NCBI GenBank assembly: GCA_037724045.1
Contig: JBBJOW010000031.1
Span: 1-42,089, forward strand
Source of the DNA: DATLGB01 sp037724045
GTDB taxonomy: Bacteria; Actinomycetota; Thermoleophilia; Solirubrobacterales; Solirubrobacteraceae
Length of the DNA stretch: 42,089 bases
Reading direction: 5' to 3'
This document shows positions 32,224-40,647 of this stretch, piece by piece. A program made the position numbers and the translations under genes. Under the pieces are notes generated by a model. That model saw only the letters and a list, made by a program, of their open reading frames with translations. It was not told the DNA's origin and did not search any database. Every line of letters begins with the position of its first letter. Position 1 is the first letter of the stretch.

Positions 32224-35200
32224 CGCCGCCTGAGCTAGTCGTCGCGAGACGACCTTCGAGACGCCGTTGCCGGCCATCGACACGCCGTAGAGGCAGTCGG
32301 CGGCCTCCATGGTGCGCTGCTGGTGGGTCACGACGATGAACTGCGCGCGATCGGAATAGCGGCGCAGCAGCGTGAGGAAGCGGTCGATGTTGAGGTCGTC
32401 GAGCGCCGCCTCGACCTCGTCCAGGATGTAGAAGGGGCACGGGCGCGCGAGGAAGACCGCGAACAGGAACGCGAGCGCGGTCATCGACTTCTCGCCGCCC
32501 GAGAGCAGGCTGAGCCGCTTGGTCGACTTGCCCGCGGGGGTGAGCTCGATCTCGACGCCCAGCGCCTCGCTCTCGTCCAGCGGCCGCTCCTCCTCCGCCT
32601 CGGCGGCGTCCTCCGCCGGCGTCTCGGCCTCGCCGCCGCCGAGCACCGGCCGCGGGCCGGCGTCCTCGCGGACGAGCCGCAGACGGCCGCGGCCGCCCGG
32701 GAACAGCTGCCCGACGACCTCCTCGAAGTGATGGGCGGCCGCGGCGAAGGTCTCCTCGAAGGCCTGCTCGATGCGCTGATCGGTGTCCTTGATGATCCCC
32801 TGCAGCTCCCGGATCGCCGCGTCGACGTCCACACGCTGCGTCTCGAGCTCCTCGACGTGGGCGACCGCCTCGTCGTACTCGGCTTTCGCGAGCGGATTGA
32901 CCGGGCCGAGCTGCTCGCGGCGGCGCTGCAGGCGCTCGATGCGGCCGGCCAGCGCCACGCGCTCCTCGTCCGGTAGCGGCTCGATGGCCGGCTGCGCCTC
33001 GAGGCCGAGGCGATCGGCCAGCCCCGCCAGCTCGCGCTCGGATTCGGCGGCCTGGTCGCGGGCCTGCTGGGCGCGGACCTCTGCCTTGGTCACGTCATGG
33101 TTGCGTTCGCGCAGGCGCCCCTGCACCTGCGCCTCCTGCTGCGCGCACGCCCGCAGCTCGCCGGCAAGCCGTTCGCCGGCCTCGCGCTCGGCGCGCAGGG
33201 CGGCGTCGAACGCGGCGACCCGTTCGCGGACCGCGGCGGCCGCGTCGCCCAGGGCACCGGCGAGGCGTTGTGCGATCGGCGCCAGACCCTCGTCGGCCTG
33301 AGCCCGCTCCCGCTCGGCGGCGATCCGGTCCGCGCGCTGCTCGCGCTCGCGCTGCGCGCGCTCGAGCAGGCGGCGCTCGGCGTTCAGCGCCCCGGCGACC
33401 TGCGCGCGGCGCGCCGCCGTCCCAGCGTCGTCGGGCGCCTTGCGGCGCTGCTCGGCCGCGCGTGCGAGCTGGCGCTGTGCCTCGTGGGCGTCAGCGTGCG
33501 CGTGCTTCGCCGACCGCGCGGCGCGGTCGGCTTCGTCGCGCGCAGCGTCCGCGAGGCGCGCTGCCGCAGCGGCGGTCTCCACGGCCTGCTTCGCCGCGTG
33601 CTCTCGTTGCGCGGCGGCCTCGGACTCGGCCACCAGGGCGTCGCGGCGGTTGCGCTCGGCGAGCACGCGGTCCTCGCCACCGGCGGGAACCTTGCGCAGC
33701 TCGCCGGTGCGGCCGTCCCACACCAGGCCGTCGCGGGTGACGGCGACGCCGGGGAAGTCAGCTTGCGGCAACTCGTCGACCAGGTACGTGTCCGCGAGCA
33801 GCACGCGCGCCAGGGCCTCGGCGTCGGCGTCGCTCCAGGCAACGGCATCGATAAGGGGACGGGTTCGAGCGCAATCTGCAGCGATTGGGAGGGCTCCAGC
33901 CCCATTTAGGCGTGCAGCCTCTGCCGATCCCCCTCCCTCGTTGCCTGCAGTTGGCCTGGCCACCAGAGCGGCCCCGCCGTCAGCGCCGGCGTCCGTCAAC
34001 AGCGCTCGCGCCTCGGGCAACGACGACGCCACGGCCGCACGCAGCTTGGGCCCGAGCACCGCCGCCAGTGCGAGCTCGGCTCCTGGCTTGGCCCGCAGAC
34101 CGTCGGCGAGCGCTCGCGCGCCGCCGGGCGCCCCGGCCTGGCTGCGCAGGAACTGGTTGACGGCGGCGAGGTCGGCGCCGGCGCGGGCGGCCTCGCGGCG
34201 GGCACGGTCGGCGGCGCCCTCGGCCTCGCGGCGGGCGGCGCGCGCGCTCTCGAAGGCGGCTTCGGTCTCCTGGCGGACTGCTTCGCGCTCCGCGACCACG
34301 CCGGCGGCACGCTCGGCGACCGCGGTCGCCTCCCCGCGGCGCTCGGCCAGCTCGGCGAGCTCGCGCTTCAACCGCTGCGCGCCGTCGACGGTGAGCTGCT
34401 CGAGCTCGGCTTCCAGCGTGGCGACGCGCTCGTGGCCCAACTCGTCGGGCTCGTCGCCGGCCGCCTCGCCCTCCAGCGCCTCGACCAGCGCGTGCCGGCG
34501 CAGCGCGCGATCGGCGAGCCGCGCTGCCGCCTCGCGCGCGGACTCCTCGCGCGTCTCGACGCGCTCCGCAGCGGAGCGGGCAGCGTGGAAGCGGTTCGAA
34601 AGCTCGTCGCGATCGGTGCCGCGGGCGGTCAACGCCTCCTCCGCAGCCTCGCGTCGTTCCGCGACGGTCCGCAGCTCGGCCTCGACGGCCTCCGCGGCCG
34701 CGCGAGCCGCAGCCGACGCCACTTCTCCCTCCTTCGATGCCCAAGACGCACCGCGGGCCGCGTCCCGAGCCAGCGTCCAGCGCGCCTCCATGGTCTGCCG
34801 CTCGAGCCGCTCGTGCAGCTCCGCCGCCTCCGCTCGGCGCTTCAGGGGCCGCAGGCGCGAGCGGGCCTCGCGCTCCACGTCCAGCGCGCGGTCGAGGTTG
34901 TCCTGCGTGCGCTCGAGTTTGAGCTGCGCGCGCCGGCGGCGTCTGCGGTGCTTGCCGAGGCCCGCCGCCTCCTCGATCAGCATGCGCCGATCGCGCGGCT
35001 TGGAGGTCACGATCGACGTCACGCGGCCCTGAGAGACGACGGAGTGCATCTCCTTGCCCAGGCCCGTGTCCGAAAGCACTTCGGCGACGTCGGTCAGGCG
35101 GCACTTCGCACCGTTGATGCGGTACTCCCCCTCCCCTGAGCGGTCCAGCCGCCGGGAGATGGCGATCTCGCCGAACGGAAGGTCGACGCCGTCGCCCTCG

Positions 35201-35457
35201 TTGTCGATGACGACCTCGACCTCGGCCTCCGAACGCGCCTGCACCCCGTGCGCGCCCGCGAAGATCACGTCCTGCATGGACTGGCCGCGCACGTTCAGCG
35301 GCGACTGCTCCCCCAGTGCCCACAGCACCGCGTCCGTGATGTTGGACTTCCCGGACCCGTTGGGCCCGACGATCACCGACACGCCGGGGGTGAAGTCCAG
35401 CCGCGTGCGGTCGGGGAAGGACTTGAAGCCCTTGAGGGTGATCGAGCGCAGATGCAT
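32221..35457 (-). CDS. smc: Chromosome segregation protein SMC
   Basis: Condensin-like ATPase that organises and segregates chromosomes with ScpA/ScpB. The 1078-residue protein is somewhat shorter than the usual 1150-1200. Walker A GPNGSGKSN lies at residues 31-39. Two long coiled coils of alanine/arginine/glutamate-rich sequence flank the hinge (about 490-640, with LALAAVLGPKLRAAVA and FPGVAVTRDGLVWD). The C-terminal head has the signature LSGGEKSMTALA and Walker B FYILDEVEAALDD. It is immediately downstream (13 bases) of rnc. Confidence 0.95.
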   Translation of the reverse strand: MHLRSITLKGFKSFPDRTRLDFTPGVSVIVGPNGSGKSNITDAVLWALGEQSPLNVRGQSMQDVIFAGAHGVQARSEAEVEVVIDNEGDGVDLPFGEIAISRRLDRSGEGEYRINGAKCRLTDVAEVLSDTGLGKEMHSVVSQGRVTSIVTSKPRDRRMLIEEAAGLGKHRRRRRRAQLKLERTQDNLDRALDVEREARSRLRPLKRRAEAAELHERLERQTMEARWTLARDAARGASWASKEGEVASAAARAAAEAVEAELRTVAERREAAEEALTARGTDRDELSNRFHAARSAAERVETREESAREAAARLADRALRRHALVEALEGEAAGDEPDELGHERVATLEAELEQLTVDGAQRLKRELAELAERRGEATAVAERAAGVVAEREAVRQETEAAFESARAARREAEGAADRARREAARAGADLAAVNQFLRSQAGAPGGARALADGLRAKPGAELALAAVLGPKLRAAVASSLPEARALLTDAGADGGAALVARPTAGNEGGGSAEAARLNGAGALPIAADCARTRPLIDAVAWSDADAEALARVLLADTYLVDELPQADFPGVAVTRDGLVWDGRTGELRKVPAGGEDRVLAERNRRDALVAESEAAAQREHAAKQAVETAAAAARLADAARDEADRAARSAKHAHADAHEAQRQLARAAEQRRKAPDDAGTAARRAQVAGALNAERRLLERAQREREQRADRIAAERERAQADEGLAPIAQRLAGALGDAAAAVRERVAAFDAALRAEREAGERLAGELRACAQQEAQVQGRLRERNHDVTKAEVRAQQARDQAAESERELAGLADRLGLEAQPAIEPLPDEERVALAGRIERLQRRREQLGPVNPLAKAEYDEAVAHVEELETQRVDVDAAIRELQGIIKDTDQRIEQAFEETFAAAAHHFEEVVGQLFPGGRGRLRLVREDAGPRPVLGGGEAETPAEDAAEAEEERPLDESEALGVEIELTPAGKSTKRLSLLSGGEKSMTALAFLFAVFLARPCPFYILDEVEAALDDLNIDRFLTLLRRYSDRAQFIVVTHQQRTMEAADCLYGVSMAGNGVSKVVSRRLAQAA

Positions 35458-35470
35458 CAGCGGTGAAGAC

Positions 35471-36142
35471 TCACTTGGCGGCCATCTTGTCGAGTGCGGC
35501 GGACGCCGCGGCCTGCTCGGCGTCCTTCTTGGACCGCCCGGACCCGCGCGCGACCTCCTCGCCGGCCACGATGGCGGCGATGTCGAAGGTCCGGTCGTGC
35601 GGCGGCCCGGACTCCTCGACGACGGTGTAGCCGACCGTCTCGCCGTGGCGCGCGAGCCGCTCCTGCAGCGCGGATTTGAAGTCCTGCGGGCCGACGAGCG
35701 CGCGGGTGATCTCCGGCTGGAACGTGTCCACCACCGCGGCCGCAGTCGCCTCATAGCCGCGCTCGAGGTAACACGCCCCGATCACCGCCTCGCAGATCGA
35801 GGCGAGCACCCGCTCAGTGCGGGTGAGCTGCTCGTTGGCGGGCGAGTCGTCGGGCGCGAGCTCACGCAGCCGGTCGGGCACGCCCATCCGCTCCGCCACT
35901 CCGCGGCACGCGCGCCCGGACACCGTCATGGCCCGCACCTTGGTCAGCTGGCCGGCGCCGGCGCGGTCGGCGTCCAGCAGCGGCCACAGATGCGTGGTGA
36001 CGGCGAGGCCCAACACCGAGTCACCCAGGAACGCGAGCCGCTCGTAGGACTGCGCGCGCGTGTCCACCCAGGACGCGTGCGTGAGGGCCTGGCGGCGCAG
36101 CTCTTCGGGGAGCGACTCGAAGAGCTCCCGCAGCGCTTCCAC
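35471..36142 (-). CDS. rnc: RNase III-family protein with altered metal-binding site
   Basis: Dimeric double-strand-specific RNase family. The 223-residue protein has the RNase III domain (1-145) and a C-terminal dsRNA-binding domain (~150-220, FKSALQERLARHG, KKDAEQAAASAAL). The signature reads ERLAFLGDS, with alanine (A37) where E. coli E41 binds metal, and ASICEAVIG, with serine (S115) at the D114 position. Residues equivalent to D45 and E117 (D41, E118) remain. Cleavage may be weakened or lost, leaving RNA binding, unless this is a lineage-specific active variant. The GTG start is 5 bases after the acpP stop. Confidence 0.85.
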   Translation of the reverse strand: MEALRELFESLPEELRRQALTHASWVDTRAQSYERLAFLGDSVLGLAVTTHLWPLLDADRAGAGQLTKVRAMTVSGRACRGVAERMGVPDRLRELAPDDSPANEQLTRTERVLASICEAVIGACYLERGYEATAAAVVDTFQPEITRALVGPQDFKSALQERLARHGETVGYTVVEESGPPHDRTFDIAAIVAGEEVARGSGRSKKDAEQAAASAALDKMAAK

Positions 36143-36147
36143 GTCGG

Positions 36148-36396
36148 CTAACGGACGGGCGCGCGCTCGACCACGAAGTCCATCGCCAGGCCGACGGTGG
36201 TGATCTGCGTGGCCTCCTCGTCGGACATCCTCACGCCGTAGGAGTCCTCGAGCTCCTGCACGAGCGTGTAGAGGTCGAGCGAGTCGGCGTCGAGGTCGTC
36301 CTTGAAGCGCGTGTCCTCGGTGATGCGGGCTGGATCGACCTCGAGCTCGTCGGCCAGGTGGTCGCGGATGAGCGTGAAGACCTCGTCGCGGTTCAT
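36148..36396 (-). CDS. acpP: Acyl carrier protein
   Basis: Small acidic carrier of growing acyl chains. The 82-residue protein carries the phosphopantetheine attachment serine S39 in LDADSLDLYTLVQELED, matching the DSL motif. The N-terminal helix and the C-terminal VGLAMDFV helix are standard. Its ATG overlaps the plsX stop by 4 bases (ATGA). Position between plsX and rnc is a widely conserved order. Confidence 0.93.
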   Translation of the reverse strand: MNRDEVFTLIRDHLADELEVDPARITEDTRFKDDLDADSLDLYTLVQELEDSYGVRMSDEEATQITTVGLAMDFVVERAPVR

Positions 36397-37415
36397 GATC
36401 CGCCAACCGTAGTCACCGGAGCGGACCGCAGCGCACCGGCGGCGGACAGGGCCGCGTGCGTGCGCCCCACGAGGTCGCCGCGGACGCCGCGCGCGGCGAC
36501 CTCGACCGCCACCGCGATCCCGCGTGCCGAGAAGGAGCCGTGGGGCACCACGCCGAGCTTGCGCAGTCCGAGCAGGACCGCCCCGCCCTGCAGCTCGGGG
36601 TCGATCTCGTCGCGCAGTCCGCCCAGCGCGGGCTTGAGCAGCAGGCCGCCGGCCTTCGCGCGCGGGCTCGACATCACCGCGCCGCGGATCGCGTCGAGCA
36701 GGGCCTTCGACGTCCCCTCCATGGCCTTGAGCATTACGTTGCCGGTGAAGCCGTCCGTGACGACGACGTCCGCGTCGCCGGCGGCGATGGTGAAGCCCTC
36801 GACGTTGCCGACGAAGCCCGGCATGTCGCGCAGCGCCGCGTGGGCGGCGACGACCGCCCCGGTCCCCTTCGTGGGCTCGGTGCCGTTGGCCAGCAGCGCG
36901 ACCCGCGGCCGCTCGATACCGAGGACAGACGACACGAACGCCGCGCCCATATGGGCGAACTGGACGAGGTGCTCGGGGCGGACGTCGACGTTGGCGCCGG
37001 CGTCGAGCAGCAGGAACGGGTTGCCGGGAACCGGCAGCAGCAGCGCGAGCGCGGGCCGGTGGACCCCGCGGCCGCGCTTGATGCGAAAGACGCCGGCGGC
37101 CAGCGCGGCGGCGGTGGAGCCGCCACTGACCAGCGCGTCGGCGCGATCGTCGGCGACCGCCTGCACGGCCTGGACGACGGACGCCTCGGGCCGCGCGCGC
37201 ACTGCGGCGACGGGATCGGGCGCCTTCGCAACGGACACCGGAGCGTCGACGATCTCAACGCGTTCGACGGGCTCTCCGAGCTCTCCCGCGGGTCCGAACA
37301 GGAGCACCCGCAGCGCCGGATCGGCGGCCACGGCGCGAGCGGCGCCGCGCGCGACCTCGGCGGGGCCGGCGTCAGCCCCGTTGGCGTCCAGCGCGATGGT
37401 GACGGGCGCGGCCAC
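36393..37415 (-). CDS. plsX: Phosphate acyltransferase PlsX
   Basis: Makes acyl-phosphate from acyl-ACP for phospholipid synthesis. The 340-residue protein has the PlsX pattern: ALDANGADAGPAEVARGAARA at the start, ADALVSGGSTAAALAAG, LLLDAGANVDVRPEHLVQFA, and VVTDGFTGNVMLKAMEG. The usual start motif (D-MGGD) reads DANGAD. The GTG start lies 13 bases after rpmF. It forms one unit with rpmF, acpP and rnc. Confidence 0.92.
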   Translation of the reverse strand: MAAPVTIALDANGADAGPAEVARGAARAVAADPALRVLLFGPAGELGEPVERVEIVDAPVSVAKAPDPVAAVRARPEASVVQAVQAVADDRADALVSGGSTAAALAAGVFRIKRGRGVHRPALALLLPVPGNPFLLLDAGANVDVRPEHLVQFAHMGAAFVSSVLGIERPRVALLANGTEPTKGTGAVVAAHAALRDMPGFVGNVEGFTIAAGDADVVVTDGFTGNVMLKAMEGTSKALLDAIRGAVMSSPRAKAGGLLLKPALGGLRDEIDPELQGGAVLLGLRKLGVVPHGSFSARGIAVAVEVAARGVRGDLVGRTHAALSAAGALRSAPVTTVGGS

Positions 37416-37428
37416 CCGCGCGCTGAAG

Positions 37429-37632
37429 CTACTGGTCGTGATCGTGATCGTGGTCGTGCGCCTGGGCGACGACCTCGCGGCCCCGGTAGAAACCGCAGCT
37501 CGGGCACACCCGGTGCGGGCGGCGCGGCTTGTGGCACTGCGGGCACTCGTTGAGCGTCTGCACGGCGACCTTGTGGGTCGAGCGGCGCTTGGTGGTGCGC
37601 GAGTGCGACTGCTTCTGCTTGGGGACGGCCAT
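37429..37632 (-). CDS. rpmF: 50S ribosomal protein L32, zinc-binding form
   Basis: A 67-residue L32 with MAVPKQKQSHSRTTKRRS at the start and four zinc cysteines: C30/C33 (CPQC) and C43/C46 (CPSC). This is the C+ form that needs zinc. The protein ends in an unusual His-Asp repeat (AHDHDHDHDQ), about 10 residues past the usual end, which could bind metal. It lies between the DUF177 gene and plsX, as in many bacteria. Confidence 0.95.
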   Translation of the reverse strand: MAVPKQKQSHSRTTKRRSTHKVAVQTLNECPQCHKPRRPHRVCPSCGFYRGREVVAQAHDHDHDHDQ

Positions 37633-37641
37633 AGGAGCCCG

Positions 37642-38163
37642 TCAGTCTAGCCGCAGCTCGCGCAGCGCCGCCCAGCGCGGGTCGGGCTCACGCTCGTGCG
37701 CGTGCTCCAGCTCGGCGTTGAGGTTCGCGCCGCAGATCGGGCACAGGCCGGCGCAATCCTCGCGGCAGGTGATCTGGTCGGGAACGGCCAGCGCGAGCGC
37801 GTCGCGCGCCCACGCGCGCATGTCGAGCTCAGCGGCAGCGTTGACGTAGGGCGACGTGAGCTCCTCTCCCCCGCCCGGGAGGTTGACCTCCCGCACGTCG
37901 ACCTCGAAGGCCTGGTCGGCGGGCTCCAGGCAGCGCATGCACGGCCCGCTGAGGTGCGCGGTGAACCGCAGTCGCAGCGCGTACCCGCTGCTCGTGGTGC
38001 GCGAGACGTCGAGGACCACGAGCGCCGGCGACGGCGTGACGACATAGCGCTGACCGCCGTAGGACAGGTCCTCGGCGGGGACGTGCAGCTCGAACCGGCG
38101 CCCCTCCCCTGAGCGCAGCTGCAGCGGCTCGAGCTCGAAGACATCGGTTCGCTGGGGGGACAT
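37642..38163 (-). CDS. DUF177 (YceD) family protein
   Basis: A 173-residue member of the DUF177 family, found upstream of rpmF in most bacteria and thought to link to 23S rRNA metabolism. Four or more cysteines in CxxC arrangement are seen: GPCMRCLEP, CREDCAGLCPICGANLN. This suggests a zinc or metal site in the C-terminal half. The ATG and the 9-base gap to rpmF fit an operon. Precise function is unsettled in the family. Confidence 0.88.
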   Translation of the reverse strand: MSPQRTDVFELEPLQLRSGEGRRFELHVPAEDLSYGGQRYVVTPSPALVVLDVSRTTSSGYALRLRFTAHLSGPCMRCLEPADQAFEVDVREVNLPGGGEELTSPYVNAAAELDMRAWARDALALAVPDQITCREDCAGLCPICGANLNAELEHAHEREPDPRWAALRELRLD

Positions 38164-38173
38164 AGCCCCAAGG

Positions 38174-39817
38174 CTACGCCTCCTCCGGCTCCTTCAGCTC
38201 CCGTTTGAGCACCTTGCCGGTCGCATTGCGCGGCAGCTCGTCGATGAACTCGACGTCGCGCGGAACCTTGTAGCCGGCGAGGTTCTTCTTGATGTAGCCC
38301 TTGAGGTCGGATTCGGAGAGCTGCTTGCCCCGGGCCTTGACGACGACCGCCTTGAGGCGCTGCCCGAACTCCTCGTCGTCGACCCCGAAGACCGCCGCCT
38401 CCTCGACTGAGTCGTGGTGCTGGAGCAGCTCCTCGACCTCCTGCGGGAAGACGTTCTCGCCGCCGCTGACGATCATGTCGTCGTCGCGCCCGTCGATGAA
38501 GAGCCGGCCGTCGTCGTCGAAGTGGCCCACGTCGCCTGAGCTCATGAGGCCGTCGAGGGAGTCCTTGCCGCCCCCGGAGGTGTAGCCCTCCATCTGCAGG
38601 TCGTTGCCGACGAAGATCCGGCCCGTGGCGCCAGGCTCCTCGATCGCCCCGCCCTCGTCGTCGTAGACGCGGACGATCGTCCCGCGCGGGGGACGGCCGG
38701 CGGTGCCGGGCGCGGCGCGCAGGTCCTCAGGGGTGGCGATCGTCGCCCAGGCGACCTCCGTGGAGCCGTAGAGGTTGTAGAGATTATCGCCGAAGCGGTC
38801 CATCCAGCGCCCGGAGATCGCGCCGGGCAGCGCGGAGCCCGAGACGGGCACCACCCGCAGCTTGCCGAGGTCGTAACGCTGCAGCACCTCGTCGTCGAGG
38901 CCGAGTATGCGCTGGAGCATCACCGGCACCACCACCAGCGCGGTGCACTCGTGCTGGGCGGTCAGCGACAGGATCTGCTCGGGGTCGAACTTGCGCTTGA
39001 GCACGAGGGTCGAGTTCAGCGCCATGCCGAGCGTGAAGTGCGCATAGCCCCAGGCGTGGAACAGGGGCGCGGCGACCATGGTGGTCTCGCGCGCCTTGAG
39101 CGGGATCCGGCTGAGCAGGGCGGCCGCGGGGTCGAGCGATTTCGGCTGGGAGCGCGAGGCACCCTTCGGCGTGCCCGTGGTCCCGCTGGTGAGGATGATC
39201 GCCTTGCCCTTGGACGCGGGCGCGAGGACCTCGGAGCGGTCGCCGTCGGCGACCAGGTCGTCGAGCGTCGGGTCGGTGCGGTCCGTGCCCTCCTCGTGCC
39301 AGCCGATGTAGCGCAGTCGGCGCCGGCCGGCCTCGTGCAGGACCTCCTCGAACTCCTCGTCGTAGATGAGCGCCTTGGGCTTCTCGCGCTTGCAGACCTC
39401 GGTGACCTGTGGACCGCTGAATGCGGTGTTGAGAAACAGTGCGTGGCAGCCGAGCTTGGAGCACGCCACCAGCGACTCGACGAACCCGCGGTGGTTGCGC
39501 ATCATGACGCCGATGTTGTCGCCCTCGTTGACCCCGGCGTCCGAGAGGGCGTGGGCGATCGCGTTGGAGCGCTCGTGGACCTCCCGGAAGGTGATCGTCC
39601 CGCTCTCGTCGATGACCGCGATCGCGTCGGGGAAGCGCGCGGCGGCGGCCATGTAGCCGCCCGCCGGCGTCGGGCCGAAGCGGACGAGGGCATTGGCGGT
39701 GCCGACCAGGCGGTCGGGCCGGGTGGGCTTGATGATCCCGGCCTCGGCAAGCGTCTTTACGAGGAAGAGCTTGCTGGAGACCCGGGCGGACAGGGACGGC
39801 ATGCCCACCATCCTCAC
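38174..39817 (-). CDS. Fatty-acyl-CoA synthetase (AMP-binding)
   Basis: Adenylate-forming enzyme of the ANL family, probably an acyl-CoA ligase for medium or long chains (FadD-like). The 547-residue protein shows A3 (ILTSGTTGTPKGA), A5 (NLYGSTEVAW), A7/A8 (SGDVGHFDDDGRLFIDGRDDDM) and the C-terminal catalytic lysine motif PRNATGKVLKREL. Substrate cannot be resolved further. The GTG start overlaps the preceding gene's stop (GTGA). It lies upstream of the rpmF-plsX-acpP lipid block. Confidence 0.88.
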   Translation of the reverse strand: MRMVGMPSLSARVSSKLFLVKTLAEAGIIKPTRPDRLVGTANALVRFGPTPAGGYMAAAARFPDAIAVIDESGTITFREVHERSNAIAHALSDAGVNEGDNIGVMMRNHRGFVESLVACSKLGCHALFLNTAFSGPQVTEVCKREKPKALIYDEEFEEVLHEAGRRRLRYIGWHEEGTDRTDPTLDDLVADGDRSEVLAPASKGKAIILTSGTTGTPKGASRSQPKSLDPAAALLSRIPLKARETTMVAAPLFHAWGYAHFTLGMALNSTLVLKRKFDPEQILSLTAQHECTALVVVPVMLQRILGLDDEVLQRYDLGKLRVVPVSGSALPGAISGRWMDRFGDNLYNLYGSTEVAWATIATPEDLRAAPGTAGRPPRGTIVRVYDDEGGAIEEPGATGRIFVGNDLQMEGYTSGGGKDSLDGLMSSGDVGHFDDDGRLFIDGRDDDMIVSGGENVFPQEVEELLQHHDSVEEAAVFGVDDEEFGQRLKAVVVKARGKQLSESDLKGYIKKNLAGYKVPRDVEFIDELPRNATGKVLKRELKEPEEA

Positions 39818-40584
39818 AAAACGAGACCGTTCGGGAGCTGTCCGTCCTCGATCAGCCGGTGGATGTCGCGGGCGCGGCGCGAGTTCAGATACACGTGCCG
39901 CTGACCCACCGACGGCTTCTCAGCCAGCAGGCCGGCGGCCAGCAGCGCCTCTCCCACGGTCGTCGCGAGCTGGCGGTCATTGCCCTCGAAGCCGCGCTGC
40001 AGGTGGGCGAAGTCGGTGTGATAACCGCCCCATTTGCCCTTGCGGTCGAGCGTCTGCAGGATCCGGCGCGCGACGCGGCGTGCCGGATCGGGGTCGTCGT
40101 GGGGGCGGATGGTGTCGTCGACGGCAGCGCGGGCGAACGGCCGCAGGTCCGACGGGTCGAGCACGGGTACGAGCACGGACCGCGCGCGGAGGCGGTCGAC
40201 GCCGGCGACCGCCTCGTCGAACGCAAGCGCAGCGAGCTCGTGGTCGCCACCGGCGGCAAGGGCCAGATGCCCCTCGTGGTCGCCGGCCCGCAGCACCGCG
40301 CCGTCCGTCGCCTCGCTGAGCGCGGCCTCGAGGATGGAGGCGAGCTGGCGTTCGCGGTCCCCGAGGGCTCTGGGATCGACCCGATAGGCGGAGGCGACGG
40401 GCGCGACGGCGACGATGCCCGCAGCGAAGGCGACCGTGACCGGCTCGTTGTAGCCCGAACGCGGTTTGGCGAGCTCGGCGCGGCTGCGGTCAAGCTCGGC
40501 GGCCAGCAGCGCGCGCAGGCGCCGCGTATGCGCGAGATCACCGCCGGAGTCGCGCAGCGCCGCCTCGAGTTGCGCCCTGCCCAT
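39814..40584 (-). CDS. Unknown protein with winged-helix-like C-terminus
   Basis: A 256-residue protein with no family I recognise. The N-terminal part is helical (MGRAQLEAALRDSGGDLAH, LRALLAAELDRSRAELAK). A middle region may form an alpha/beta sensor-like core (VTVAFAAGIVAVAPVASAY, ILEAALSEATDGAVLRAG). The last ~85 residues (RRILQTLDRKGKWGGYHTD, LATTVGEALLAAGLLAE, SVGQRHVYLN) look like helix-helix-wing, a possible nucleic-acid-binding domain. It is the first gene of a unit with the acyl-CoA synthetase (GTGA overlap). It diverges from the nuclease-like gene with 63 bases between. GTG 40593 is an alternative start. Confidence 0.65.
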   Translation of the reverse strand: MGRAQLEAALRDSGGDLAHTRRLRALLAAELDRSRAELAKPRSGYNEPVTVAFAAGIVAVAPVASAYRVDPRALGDRERQLASILEAALSEATDGAVLRAGDHEGHLALAAGGDHELAALAFDEAVAGVDRLRARSVLVPVLDPSDLRPFARAAVDDTIRPHDDPDPARRVARRILQTLDRKGKWGGYHTDFAHLQRGFEGNDRQLATTVGEALLAAGLLAEKPSVGQRHVYLNSRRARDIHRLIEDGQLPNGLVL

Positions 40585-40647
40585 CGGCCGCACGGTAACC
40601 CGTCGCGAGCCGTCCGACCCGGGGCGTAGGTTGCGCCTCCGAACGTC

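Noticed and set aside
32100..32233. Short repeat-peptide ORFs across the 63-bp tandem repeat (both strands)
   Set aside because: Peptide repetition simply reflects the DNA repeat; no start context or family supports translation.
33980..35323. Long alternative minus-strand frame inside smc
   Set aside because: Arginine/glycine/alanine-rich shadow frame typical of high-GC coding DNA; smc is complete in the other frame.
1035..38176. Frequent CTAG at gene ends as a possible signal
   Set aside because: With C common at third codon positions, C followed by a TAG stop gives CTAG by chance; only the palindromes that use it were kept.
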